Positions 45,597 through 54,023 of a stretch of DNA of 64,000 nt are shown here, piece after piece (positions within the stretch are counted from its first letter, which is position 1; every line of letters starts with the position of its first letter). This stretch comes from Cellvibrio sp. Its GTDB lineage: Bacteria > Pseudomonadota > Gammaproteobacteria > Pseudomonadales > Cellvibrionaceae. The position numbers and the translations under genes are program-made. The DNA lies in contig JADJRD010000003.1 in NCBI GenBank assembly GCA_016712405.1, forward strand, positions 486,501-550,500, written 5' to 3'. Below the pieces are notes generated by a model. It saw only the letters and a program-made list of their open reading frames with translations. It searched no databases and was not told the origin of the DNA.

Positions 45597-45851
45597 TCAG
45601 TCACGAGACTGTTTGGTGCGATGTTGGTGAATAGCTGCCTGTATGGCGGCCAAGGTCTGTTGATTAGGTAAGTTGTTATTATGTTCTGCAAAGGGTGGGT
45701 GCTCTTCCGGTATTGCAGGTTCGGGAAACAACGTTGCGATAAGCCGTGACATCAGATTAATAGCTATTACCAATAAGATTAAAAACACATAAACCGTACC
45801 CATGCCAAATACGAGCAGTTCAAGTGCCTGGTTAATTAATGTACTTTGCAT
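45597..45851 (-). CDS. oadG: Oxaloacetate decarboxylase, gamma subunit
   Basis: An 84-residue single-helix membrane protein that holds the pump complex together and can bind zinc. One N-terminal helix (ALELLVFGMGTVYVFLILLV) is followed by a polar tail ending in NQQTLAAIQAAIHQHRTK, the family's AAI-AIHQHR motif. ATG 45851 is chosen; the frame extends 13 codons further upstream without family similarity. It is the first gene of oadGAB. Confidence 0.88.
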   Translation of the reverse strand: MQSTLINQALELLVFGMGTVYVFLILLVIAINLMSRLIATLFPEPAIPEEHPPFAEHNNNLPNQQTLAAIQAAIHQHRTKQSRD

Positions 45852-45912
45852 AGCTATTTCCAGCCTGTTTTGAGGAGGTGCATGATACACAAATAGGGGA
45901 TTTACGGCTAAT

Positions 45913-46521
45913 TCAACTCTCGCCCCATCGCGGCATTAAATCCTGTTCAATGCCTAGCTGATCCAAAATGCGCGCAACAATAAAATCAATTAATTCATTA
46001 ATATTTTGTGGCTGCATATAAAAACCAGGGCTGGCTGGCAAAATCATCGCGCCCATTTGCGTAAGCTTTAACATATTTTCCAAATGAATTTGCGAATAGG
46101 GTGTTTCGCGCGGCACTAAAATTAATTGACGTCTTTCTTTTAATGCAACATCCGCTGCACGCTCAATTAAGTTATTGCTGGCACCATGCGCAATCGCTGA
46201 AATAGTACCGCCACTCGCTGGGCATATCACCATGGATGAGGGTGAGCTGGAACCTGAAGCCGGTGGTGCAAACCAATCGTCTTTTGCCAATAGTTGTAAT
46301 TGTTCTTCGTCAACATTAAACAGGCGTTGCAAAAAAGCTTCTTGATCTTCTGCTTCTTCTGGCAAATCCAAATCCGTTTCAGTGCGAATCACTACTTGCG
46401 CCGCAGATGAAATCAATAAATAAACTTTACATTCTGCTGCCAACAAACACTCCAGCAAACGCAATCCATATTGAGCGCCGGATGCACCGGTGATGGCGAG
46501 GGTGATGGTGCGTTGTTTCAT
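45913..46521 (-). CDS. ubiX: Flavin prenyltransferase
   Basis: UbiX makes the prenylated FMN cofactor for UbiD decarboxylases in ubiquinone synthesis. Flavoprotein motifs include LAITGASGAQYGLRLLECL, ICPASGGTISAIAHGASNNL, and LVPRETPYSQIHLENMLKLT. 202 residues. ATG 46521 is chosen because GGAGC lies 7 bases upstream; ATG 46533 would add four residues. A loop of about 20 residues around DLPEEAEDQEAFLQRLFN is longer than in some homologues. Confidence 0.9.
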   Translation of the reverse strand: MKQRTITLAITGASGAQYGLRLLECLLAAECKVYLLISSAAQVVIRTETDLDLPEEAEDQEAFLQRLFNVDEEQLQLLAKDDWFAPPASGSSSPSSMVICPASGGTISAIAHGASNNLIERAADVALKERRQLILVPRETPYSQIHLENMLKLTQMGAMILPASPGFYMQPQNINELIDFIVARILDQLGIEQDLMPRWGES

Positions 46522-46536
46522 GGGCTGCTCCATGTG

Positions 46537-47028
46537 TTAGAAGTTCGGTTTTGCAATTACCAACCAGAAGATACTTAAAACGGCAATTGGAATAATGATG
46601 ATGGCCGCGCCTGTTACATAGCGATGATATACAACCAGGGTTTGGGTTTCATCACTTGTATAATATTTTCTTTCCGGGCTAGAAAATATTCTGGCCATTT
46701 TAATGTTGCCATACCAGATATCGATAATTTCCAAGGGGACTATGAACAGCAGAATTATCAACAATTTCCATTGTATCCAGGCCTGGTGAAAGCCAAACCA
46801 GAAAAATGCCATACCAAAACCGGAAATCAATAGTGTTATAAATGCAATATGTTCCACTATAAGCATTTTGATAAAGACCTGATAGATCTTTTGTGTTGAA
46901 GATGAAAATTCACCGCCATATTTGCGTAATGAGAGTAAACAAAACCATGCGCCGAGACTTGGTCCTAACCAGAAGATCAGAGAGCCAATATGGATGATTT
47001 TCAATGTGACAAAAAATTCTATCGGCAT
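46537..47028 (-). CDS. Four-helix membrane protein (DUF2269-like)
   Basis: A 163-residue inner-membrane protein with four hydrophobic segments and histidines in the first helix (TLKIIHIGSLIFWLG), a layout resembling DUF2269/CopD-like proteins. Function unknown. It is 15 bases upstream of ubiX on the same strand. Confidence 0.5.
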   Translation of the reverse strand: MPIEFFVTLKIIHIGSLIFWLGPSLGAWFCLLSLRKYGGEFSSSTQKIYQVFIKMLIVEHIAFITLLISGFGMAFFWFGFHQAWIQWKLLIILLFIVPLEIIDIWYGNIKMARIFSSPERKYYTSDETQTLVVYHRYVTGAAIIIIPIAVLSIFWLVIAKPNF

Positions 47029-47038
47029 AATATTTTAC

Positions 47039-47099
47039 GTAGGGGCGCCGCTTGCTGCGCCCAATTCACAAGCATGGGCGCAGCAAGCGGCGCCCCTAC
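47039..47099. repeat. Perfect 24-bp inverted repeat
   Basis: GTAGGGGCGCCGCTTGCTGC plus GCCC at 47039-47062 pairs perfectly with 47076-47099. The 13-base loop gives a very stable hairpin. It lies between two minus-strand membrane protein genes. The GTAGGGGC ends recall the dispersed repeats found elsewhere in this window. Confidence 0.8.
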
Positions 47100-47106
47100 A
47101 TTTTGA

Positions 47107-47781
47107 TCAAGATATTTCATAAACATGCTCATGTCGAAAAAGCGTTAACGAAACGATAAAAAACCAAATGCTACTCCACACCATTGCAAGCCCTGTGCAA
47201 ATTGCTGCAAGAAAAAAAGATTGTGTAATGCAAGCGTAACTTAAGCCAAATCCAAATATCCACGCGGGAAGTCCAGCAATAATGAGTGAACGATCAATGT
47301 GTTTATTCTTTAATAAGCCAATCGTCAATATCAAACCGCCGAGTGAATAAAATCCATTGCCTAAAAAGCCAGTAAGATAAAACGCCAGAATTTCCAGTGT
47401 TTGCATTGAAACCAATGTGGGGTCAATACGAATGCTTTCGGGGATCACCCATCCAAAAATAATTTCAGCGGTGATGTCAGGCAAAGTGCCTAAACCAATC
47501 AGCAAAAATCCAAGAGTTTTTGTGCTGGATTCTGGAATGAATTTGAGTAATAAACTGAAAAAAGTCAGCAACGACAAAGCGGCGACAATCCAGCAGATCC
47601 ATCCAAATTGCCAATCACTCAAATGATTGACAATAAATGCCTGGCGTTCCTGTAAAGAATTTTCACTGTTAAGTAGACCGGGTGTAATCACAAATGCCAT
47701 TTGATAGCAGGCCAGGGCCATAATTAGTACAACAAATAAGCCAGTCAACATTCGCTTTTTTTCCAACAGAATCTTTAACAA
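47107..47781 (-). CDS. Six-helix membrane protein, function unknown
   Basis: A 224-residue polytopic membrane protein with about six hydrophobic segments, a basic first loop (KKRML) and no motif I recognise. The layout resembles DUF4386-like proteins, but I cannot confirm this. It is divergent from ribBA, 104 bases away. Confidence 0.5.
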   Translation of the reverse strand: MLKILLEKKRMLTGLFVVLIMALACYQMAFVITPGLLNSENSLQERQAFIVNHLSDWQFGWICWIVAALSLLTFFSLLLKFIPESSTKTLGFLLIGLGTLPDITAEIIFGWVIPESIRIDPTLVSMQTLEILAFYLTGFLGNGFYSLGGLILTIGLLKNKHIDRSLIIAGLPAWIFGFGLSYACITQSFFLAAICTGLAMVWSSIWFFIVSLTLFRHEHVYEIS

Positions 47782-47885
47782 GGATTTATCCTCTTTTTCC
47801 TGTGTTTATCGCGCTCGCTTCTGTAAAATGCGGCGACTGATTTTTGTGCTTTACTTGCCTGATAGATTAATCCGCGAGATTGTAT

Positions 47886-48996
47886 ATGCAATTGAACACC
47901 ATAGATGAACTGATTGATGATCTGCGCCACGGGAAAATGGTCATTTTGATGGATGACGAAGACCGTGAAAATGAGGGCGATTTGATCATGGTGGCTGAGC
48001 AGGTTCGGCCGGATGATATCAATTTTATGGCGACTCATGCGCGTGGTTTGATCTGCCTGACTTTGACCCCCCGAGCGATGCCGACAGTTGGATTTGCCGC
48101 TGATGGTCAGCGATAACAAGTCCCAACACACAACGAATTTCACTGTATCAATTGAAGCAGCACAAGGTGTAAGTACTGGTATTTCAGCGGCCGACCGTGC
48201 CTTGACTGTGCGTGCGGCAGTCAAAGCCAGCGCCCAACCCACTGACTTGGTTCAACCCGGGCATATATTTCCTTTGATGGCACAACCAGGTGGTGTCATG
48301 AGCCGGGCAGGGCATACTGAAGCGGGATGTGATCTGGCTCGATTGGCTGGTTTTGAACCTGCGGCTGTCATTGTTGAAGTGATGAATCCTGACGGTACTA
48401 TGGCTCGAAGGGCAGATCTTGAGCAATTTGCTGAGCAACATAATCTGAAAATCGGTACCATTGCCGATCTAATCCACTACCGTGCGACCAAAGAAAAAAC
48501 CGTCTCCTGTGTGAATAGCCGTAAAGTTGAAACCCTGTATGGCGAATTTGAGTTAAAAACCTATCGAGACCTTGCCCGCGGTGATCTGCATTTTGTCATG
48601 GTGAAGGGTGAGATAGATGCAACACCCACTTTGGTGCGGGTGCATGTGTTGGATACCGCGCGCGATGTGTTGTCCATCAAGCGACCTTCAATTGCGGGTG
48701 GTAAAAGTTGGACTTATCAAGAAGCATTGCAACGCGTCAGTGAAGAAGGCAAAGGAGTTGTGCTGTTAATTTGCCATGACGAATCCACTGTTGATGTTGA
48801 AGAAAGTATTGATTGGCTGTTATCCGGAAAACAACAACGTCGCAGTGCTGACGTGTTGTATAAACAAGTTGGTACGGGTTCGCAAATTTTACGGGATTTA
48901 GGTGTTCGCAAAATGCGTGTGATGTCAGCACCCATGCGGTATTCGGCATTGTCAGGATTTGATTTGGAAGTTGTGGAATATTTGTGTCCGGAGTGA
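47886..48996 (+). CDS. ribBA: DHBP synthase/GTP-cyclohydrolase-II-like fusion (one apparent frameshift)
   Basis: The N-terminal half is 3,4-dihydroxy-2-butanone-4-phosphate synthase for riboflavin: DDEDRENEGDLIM, then THARGLICL and RAGHTEAGCDLARLAG. The C-terminal half is cyclohydrolase-II-like, but the zinc cysteines of active enzymes (the CLTGDALFSLRCDCG-type motif) are missing, so that half is probably inactive. The separate intact ribA downstream agrees. A C-run at 48067-48072 is one base too long; deleting one restores LTLTPERCRQLDLPLMVSDN. The start is ATG 47886. No FMN riboswitch is visible upstream. Confidence 0.9.
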
Positions 48997-49052
48997 TTTT
49001 GTAGGGTCGGTTCTACAGAAAAATAAAATTTTTGTCTAACAGAGAAATTGTT

Positions 49053-49523
49053 ATGAGCAACATTAAAGTTATCGAAGGTGAGTTTTCAGCTTGTGCTGGC
49101 AAATACGCATTGATCGTTAGCCGCTGGAATAGTTTTGTTGTGGAAAGTTTAAAAGAAGGTGCGCTGGATACTCTGCGTCGCCATGGAATTAAGGATGAAC
49201 AAATTGCCATTTATTACGCACCGGGTGCATTTGAATTTCCAATCGTTGCGCAAAAAATTGCCGCAAAAAAATCTTACGACGCCATCATCGCATTGGGTGC
49301 TGTGATTCGCGGCGGTACACCTCACTTTGATTATGTTGCGGGTGAATGTACTAAAGGTTTAGCGCAAGTCTCATTACAATTTGGTGTACCGGTAACCTTT
49401 GGTGTGTTAACGGTTGATTCGATTGAACAAGCAATTGAACGTTCGGGCACTAAAGCAGGCAACAAGGGCGTTGAAGCGGCATCGACTGCTTTGGAAATGG
49501 TTTCACTGCTCGGCAAAATATAG
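49053..49523 (+). CDS. ribH: 6,7-dimethyl-8-ribityllumazine synthase
   Basis: This enzyme condenses the ribBA product with the pyrimidine intermediate to make lumazine. 156 residues with the family features: ALIVSRWNSFVVESL, APGAFEFPIVAQKIA, ALGAVIRGGTPHFDYVAGEC, and VTFGVLTVDSIEQA. The start is ATG 49053, with the frame also open to a TTG at 49032. It lies 56 bases after ribBA. Confidence 0.94.
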   Translation: MSNIKVIEGEFSACAGKYALIVSRWNSFVVESLKEGALDTLRRHGIKDEQIAIYYAPGAFEFPIVAQKIAAKKSYDAIIALGAVIRGGTPHFDYVAGECTKGLAQVSLQFGVPVTFGVLTVDSIEQAIERSGTKAGNKGVEAASTALEMVSLLGKI

Positions 49524-49565
49524 TTGGGCAAGATTTAATTTTTGTATTGTCAGTTCATTGTAAAG

Positions 49566-49648
49566 CATGACCCCCTCCTAACCTCCCCCTTGCCAGGGGG
49601 AGGGACTGACTCCTCTCCCTGGCAAGGGGGAGGCTGGGTGGGGGTCTT
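49566..49648. repeat. Dispersed GC-rich palindromic repeat, copy 5
   Basis: Arms GACCCCCTCCTAACCTCCCC and GGGGAGGCTGGGTGGGGGTC surround inner CCCTTGCCAGGGG hairpins. It sits between ribH and nusB in the same orientation and is closely similar to copy 6 at 51606-51688. Confidence 0.8.
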
Positions 49649-49664
49649 TTTTTGAGTATTTCCC

Positions 49665-50138
49665 ATGAGTAATTCATCATCCGCATCTTCATCCACCGCG
49701 GCTTTAGCAGCAACACGGCGTATGGCGCGTCATTATGCAATGCAAGGTTTGTATCAATGGCAAATGGCAGGTGCCAGTTTAAATGCGATTGAAGCGGAAT
49801 TTCGTGTTGATAACGACATGACCAATGTGGATCTGGAATATTTTCATGATCTTTTGCATGGCGTACCTACACACTTGAGCGATATTGAAAATGCGTTCGA
49901 ACCATTTTTAGTTGAGCGTAGCTTGAAAGAACTGGACCCCATCACTCGCGCATTATTGCGTCTCGCTACTTATGAATTTCTGCATCGGTTGGATGTTCCT
50001 TACAAAGTAGTGATCAACGAAGCTGTGTCACTTGCGAAAAAATTCGGTGCAGAAGATAGCCACAAATTTATTAATGGTGTGTTGGACAAAACTGCAGCGG
50101 TTGCTCGTGCGGTTGAAGTCAAAGCTAACAAAAAATAA
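49665..50138 (+). CDS. nusB: Transcription antitermination protein NusB
   Basis: An RNA-binding factor of rRNA antitermination complexes, acting with NusE. 157 residues: ARHYAMQGLYQWQMAG at the start, and the C-terminal signature DVPYKVVINEAVSLAKKFG, then SHKFINGVLDK. The low-complexity N-terminus (SNSSSASSSTAALAA) is unusual in length but harmless. Its stop abuts the thiL start, consistent with one operon. Confidence 0.93.
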   Translation: MSNSSSASSSTAALAATRRMARHYAMQGLYQWQMAGASLNAIEAEFRVDNDMTNVDLEYFHDLLHGVPTHLSDIENAFEPFLVERSLKELDPITRALLRLATYEFLHRLDVPYKVVINEAVSLAKKFGAEDSHKFINGVLDKTAAVARAVEVKANKK

Positions 50139-51104
50139 ATGAATGAATTTCAACTGATCAAACATTTTTTTGAGAGCGAACAGGAATCTTCGCTTTCGGA
50201 GTCAGTTGTGTTGGGAATTGGTGACGATTGCGCATTATTGCAAATGCCCGTTGGAAAACAGCTCGCAGTTTCGGTGGATACATTAGTCGCTGACGTGCAT
50301 TTTCCAAAAGAGGCTCCCGCCAATTTAATTGCCGAGCGTGCACTGCGTACCAATTTAAGCGATTTGGCGGCTATGGGTGCAGAGCCATTATGGTTTACTC
50401 TGGCCTTAACCTTACCGCAAGCAGATGAGATCTGGTTGCGCGAATTCAGTCGCGGTTTATTTGCCTGTGCACGCGAATTTAATATTCAGCTAGTGGGCGG
50501 TGATACAACCTCTGGGCCACTGAGTGTCACCATTCAAGTCATGGGTTTGATTGAAAATAAATCCGCTATGCGTCGTGATGCCGCTAATGTAGACGATTTT
50601 ATTTTAGTCACTAATACCTTGGGTGATGGTGCAGTCGCTCTGGATGTGTTGCAAAAAAAGATTCTGGTATCGGAAGCGGACCAAATTTATTTACAAGAAC
50701 GTTTTTATCGTCCGAAGCCGCGACTGATGGAAGCTAAATTGATTCGCGAATTCACCAATGCAGCCTTGGATATTTCTGACGGATTGGTCGCTGATTTACA
50801 ACATATCTGTGAGCGTAGCGATTTGGGTGCAACCATTTTTGTTGAAGATATTCCATTGTCGCCTGCATTAAAGCATTTGCAGGATCAACAGCAGGCTTAT
50901 CGTTATGCTTTAACAGGCGGTGACGATTACGAATTATGTTTTACTGTGTCACCTGAAAACATGCCGCAAATTGCCATGTTGATTGCCGAGAAAAAATTGT
51001 CTGCAACGGTGATTGGCAAAATGCATTTAGGTTCAGGTGTGCAATGTGAATTGAAGGGTGAAGAATTTTCGTTGATACAACCCGGTTATCAACATTTTTC
51101 GTGA
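50139..51104 (+). CDS. thiL: Thiamine-monophosphate kinase
   Basis: This enzyme phosphorylates thiamine monophosphate to the diphosphate. 321 residues of the PurM-like fold with GIGDDCALLQ, SVDTLVADVHFP, ALRTNLSDLAAMGAEPLWF, VGGDTTSGPL, ALDISDGLVADL, and GDDYELCFTV. It starts at the ATG immediately after the nusB stop. The nusB-thiL-pgpA order is typical of pseudomonads. Confidence 0.94.
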   Translation: MNEFQLIKHFFESEQESSLSESVVLGIGDDCALLQMPVGKQLAVSVDTLVADVHFPKEAPANLIAERALRTNLSDLAAMGAEPLWFTLALTLPQADEIWLREFSRGLFACAREFNIQLVGGDTTSGPLSVTIQVMGLIENKSAMRRDAANVDDFILVTNTLGDGAVALDVLQKKILVSEADQIYLQERFYRPKPRLMEAKLIREFTNAALDISDGLVADLQHICERSDLGATIFVEDIPLSPALKHLQDQQQAYRYALTGGDDYELCFTVSPENMPQIAMLIAEKKLSATVIGKMHLGSGVQCELKGEEFSLIQPGYQHFS

Positions 51105-51124
51105 TTTTTCGTGAATAGCTTTTT

Positions 51125-51600
51125 ATGACACCAAATTTTAAACAACTCATAACCAATCCTGATCATTTTTTTGCGTTTGGATTTGGCAGTGGTCTAGCAC
51201 CAAAAGCACCCGGTACTTTTGGTACTCTGGCAGCGATTCCAATTTTTTGGTTGATTCAGGATTTGCATTGGAGTTTTTATCTAAGTTGGTTGATTGTTAC
51301 TTTTGCATTGGGTGTTTATTGGTGTGATCGTTCATCAAAAGCATTAGGTGTACATGATCACGGCGGAATTGTGTGGGATGAATTTGTTGGCTACTGGGTC
51401 ACTATGTTTCTCGCCCCAAAGGTTGGATCTGGATGTTAGTGGGTTTCATCGCCTTTCGCATTTTTGATATCGTAAAACCCTGGCCTATTGGTTGGCTTGA
51501 TAAAAAAGTAAAAGGCGGTTTCGGCATAATGGTCGATGATTTGCTTGCAGGGATTTATGCATTTTTGGTTTTGCAGTTGATTGTTTATATGAGTATTTAG
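51125..51600 (+). CDS. pgpA: Phosphatidylglycerophosphatase A (one apparent frameshift)
   Basis: An inner-membrane phosphatase that makes phosphatidylglycerol. GFGSGLAPKAPGTFGTLAAI at the start and HDHGGIVWDEFVGYWVTM are family signatures. A run of three A (51418-51420) is one short; adding one gives FLAPKGWIWMLVGFIAFRIF and then DIVKPWPIGWLDKKVKGGFG, the conserved end. Reconstructed length is about 158 residues. Probably a sequencing error. Last gene of nusB-thiL-pgpA before the repeat. Confidence 0.9.
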
Positions 51601-51605
51601 AAAAG

Positions 51606-51688
51606 CATGACCCCCTCCCAGCCTCCCCCTTGCCAGGGGGAGGAGTAAGTCCCTCCCCCTGGCAAGGGGGAGGTTAGGTGGGGGTCTT
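51606..51688. repeat. Dispersed GC-rich palindromic repeat, copy 6
   Basis: Nearly the same unit as copy 5 (GACCCCCTCCCAGCCTCCCC ... GGGGAGGTTAGGTGGGGGTC). It lies between pgpA and ribA. Two such copies bracket the nusB-thiL-pgpA block at the same orientation. Confidence 0.8.
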
Positions 51689-51714
51689 TTTTTACAGTCT
51701 GCATCGAGGCAAGC

Positions 51715-52314
51715 GTGACAATTAAATTTATCGAGTCTTGTAAATTACCCACACCCTTTGGCATGTTTGTCATGCATGGTTTTGCTGATGACGAAACTGA
51801 CAAAGAACATGTGGTATTGACTATGGGCGATATCAGCGGCGAAGAACCTTTGTTAGCGCGTGTGCATTCAGAATGTTTAACTGGCGATGCGCTGTTTAGT
51901 TTGCGTTGTGATTGTGGCCCACAATTACAGGCCGCTATGCATAAGGTTGGTGTGGTTGGTCGCGGTGTGATTTTCTATTTACGACAAGAAGGTCGTGGCA
52001 TTGGTTTGGTGAATAAAATTCGCGCCTATTCTTTGCAAGATTGTGGTGCTGATACAGTCGAAGCCAACGAGCAACTCGGCTTTGGTGCTGACATGCGCGA
52101 CTATTCAATCCTGAAACCCATGTTGCAGCATTTACAAATCAAATCGTTAAAATTATTGACCAATAATCCACGTAAAGTAAAAGCATTGCAGGATATGGGC
52201 ATTCAAATTACGGAACGCATTCCTCATCAAACAGGGCGCAATCCGCATAATGCGAAATATCTGGAAACTAAAAAAGGAAAATTGGGGCATTTGTTTTTGG
52301 ATGAGGATTTTTAG
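51715..52314 (+). CDS. ribA: GTP cyclohydrolase II
   Basis: The first committed step of riboflavin synthesis. 199 residues with the intact zinc motif ECLTGDALFSLRCDCGPQLQ, the catalytic region RQEGRGIGLVNKIRAYSLQD, and VEANEQLGFGADMRDY. The start is GTG 51715 with GAGG about 6 bases upstream. It supplies the cyclohydrolase activity that the ribBA C-terminal half seems to have lost. Confidence 0.94.
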   Translation: MTIKFIESCKLPTPFGMFVMHGFADDETDKEHVVLTMGDISGEEPLLARVHSECLTGDALFSLRCDCGPQLQAAMHKVGVVGRGVIFYLRQEGRGIGLVNKIRAYSLQDCGADTVEANEQLGFGADMRDYSILKPMLQHLQIKSLKLLTNNPRKVKALQDMGIQITERIPHQTGRNPHNAKYLETKKGKLGHLFLDEDF

Positions 52315-52341
52315 ATTTAACGTTAAAAAGGAAAAATAACT

Positions 52342-52611
52342 ATGCCAACTATATCAATGTTTTATGGATTAATTATTAGGATGTATTATTTTGATAATGA
52401 TCAACATAATATGCCTCATATACATGTTGAATATAAGGAATTTGAGGCGGTAATAGAAATTCCTACGGGAAGGGTTATAGTGGGGGAGTTACCAACAAAG
52501 CAATATAGGTTGGTCAGTGCTTGGATAGAAATTCATGCAGATGAATTAATGGCTGATTGGCAGCTTGCAATTAATGGTGAGCCCCTATTTAAAATTGATC
52601 CTTTGCGTTAG
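52342..52611 (+). CDS. DUF4160 protein
   Basis: An 89-residue soluble protein with the DUF4160 pattern: IIRMYYFDNDQHNMPHIHVE, and the closing DELMADWQLAINGEPLFKI. It forms a small two-gene unit with the following DUF2442 gene, 8 bases downstream, an arrangement common for such pairs and often annotated as toxin-antitoxin-like. Activity is not established. Confidence 0.8.
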   Translation: MPTISMFYGLIIRMYYFDNDQHNMPHIHVEYKEFEAVIEIPTGRVIVGELPTKQYRLVSAWIEIHADELMADWQLAINGEPLFKIDPLR

Positions 52612-52619
52612 GGGTAATT

Positions 52620-52856
52620 ATGAATCCTAAAGTGATGAACGTTGAGCCTCTTAATGATTTTAAGTTAAGAATTATTTTCGTGAATGGTGATGCAAAAATA
52701 TTTGATGTGAGCCCCTATCTAGATAAAGGTATTTTTGCAGAACTAAAAGACAGAAATTATTTTAAGCAGGTAAAGGTCGTTGCTGGCGCCATTCAATGGC
52801 CGCATGAACAAGACTTCAGTAATGATACCTTATACATACGCGGGCAAACCCTTTAA
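52620..52856 (+). CDS. DUF2442 protein
   Basis: A 78-residue protein with the DUF2442 layout (VEPLNDFKLRIIFVNGDAKI, DVSPYLDKGIFAELKDRNYF, IQWPHEQDFSNDTLYIRGQT). Partner of the DUF4160 gene directly upstream. It could be the DNA-binding or antidote component, but this is not shown by sequence. Confidence 0.8.
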   Translation: MNPKVMNVEPLNDFKLRIIFVNGDAKIFDVSPYLDKGIFAELKDRNYFKQVKVVAGAIQWPHEQDFSNDTLYIRGQTL

Positions 52857-52874
52857 AACTAAAAGATTTTATTT

Positions 52875-53681
52875 ATGACCACAAAAATCGCAATCGCTGG
52901 TGCCGCCGGCCGCATGGGTAAAGCATTAATCACAGCCACACATGCTAATGCTGAATCAACATTGTCTGCCGCCACCGTTCGCCCCGGAAGTAGTTTAGTG
53001 GGGGTTGATATTGGTGAGTTTGGTGGCATTGGAAAAAATCAAATTATTATGTCGGATAATTTGGCAAAAGTGATTTCACAATTAGATGTATTAATCGATT
53101 TCAGTTCCCCTGCGGCAACTTTACAGAATGTAAAAATTTGCGCTGCCCATAAAAAACCAATTGTTGTTGGCACTACCGGTTTTAGTGATGCCGAGAAAAA
53201 AGAATTACTTTCCTATCAATCACAAATTCCGTTATTGCTGTCCGCCAATTTTTCAACAGGCGTGAATTTGTGTTTTAAATTATTGGATATTGCCGCTCGT
53301 GTGTTGGGCGATGAATATGATGTGGAAGTCTATGAAGCGCATCATCGTCACAAAGTCGATTCACCATCAGGCACTGCTGTGCGTATGGGTGAAGTTTTAG
53401 CCAATGCATTGGATCGCGATTTAAAACAAGTCGCTGTTTATGGCCGCGAAGGCCAAATCGGCGCACGTCCTCGTGACACTATTGGTTTTGCGACTGTTCG
53501 TGGTGGTGATGTAGTCGGTGATCACACAGTGATGTTTATGGCAGATGGCGAACGTGTTGAAATCACGCATAAAGCATCAAGTCGTTTAGCATTTGCGAAC
53601 GGTGCAGTTCGCGCAGCCATTTGGTTGCAAAAACAAAAACCTGGTTTGTTTGATATGCAAGACGTGTTGGGATTGAATTAA
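52875..53681 (+). CDS. dapB: 4-hydroxy-tetrahydrodipicolinate reductase
   Basis: A lysine and meso-diaminopimelate synthesis enzyme. 268 residues: the Rossmann loop GAAGRMGKALI, VLIDFSSPAATL, VVGTTGF, LLLSANFSTGVNL, and the catalytic EAHHRHKVDSPSGTAVRMGE. It lies 3 bases before the FKBP gene, probably co-transcribed. Confidence 0.95.
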   Translation: MTTKIAIAGAAGRMGKALITATHANAESTLSAATVRPGSSLVGVDIGEFGGIGKNQIIMSDNLAKVISQLDVLIDFSSPAATLQNVKICAAHKKPIVVGTTGFSDAEKKELLSYQSQIPLLLSANFSTGVNLCFKLLDIAARVLGDEYDVEVYEAHHRHKVDSPSGTAVRMGEVLANALDRDLKQVAVYGREGQIGARPRDTIGFATVRGGDVVGDHTVMFMADGERVEITHKASSRLAFANGAVRAAIWLQKQKPGLFDMQDVLGLN

Positions 53682-53684
53682 CCT

Positions 53685-54023
53685 ATGACCGAATTAAAAA
53701 TCGAAGACATTATTTCCGGCACCGGAAAATTCATTGAAAAGGGCGCATTAATTACCGCTCATTACACTGGTTGGCTGGAAGATGGTACTGAATTTGATTC
53801 ATCACACAATCGCGGTAAACCTTTTCAATGCGTAATTGGAACTGGCCGCGTCATTAAAGGTTGGGATCAAGGCTTGATTGGAATGAAAGTCGGCGGAAAA
53901 CGAAAATTGTTTGTGCCATCCGAACTGGCTTACGGCGAAAGACAAATGGGGGCGCTCATCAAACCCAATTCCAATTTGATTTTTGAAATTGAATTGTTGG
54001 AAGTTTTAACGCGGGATGATTAA
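53685..54023 (+). CDS. FKBP-type peptidyl-prolyl isomerase (short, cytosolic)
   Basis: A 112-residue single-domain FKBP: ITAHYTGWLEDGTEFDSSHN, GTGRVIKGWDQGLIGMKVGG, KLFVPSELAYGERQMG, and NLIFEIELLEV. No signal peptide or membrane anchor. Its stop overlaps the stop of the convergent purK by 3 bases. Confidence 0.88.
   Translation: MTELKIEDIISGTGKFIEKGALITAHYTGWLEDGTEFDSSHNRGKPFQCVIGTGRVIKGWDQGLIGMKVGGKRKLFVPSELAYGERQMGALIKPNSNLIFEIELLEVLTRDD

Noticed and set aside
47782..47885. FMN riboswitch upstream of ribBA
   Set aside because: The gap is only 104 bases and shows none of the conserved FMN aptamer sequence.
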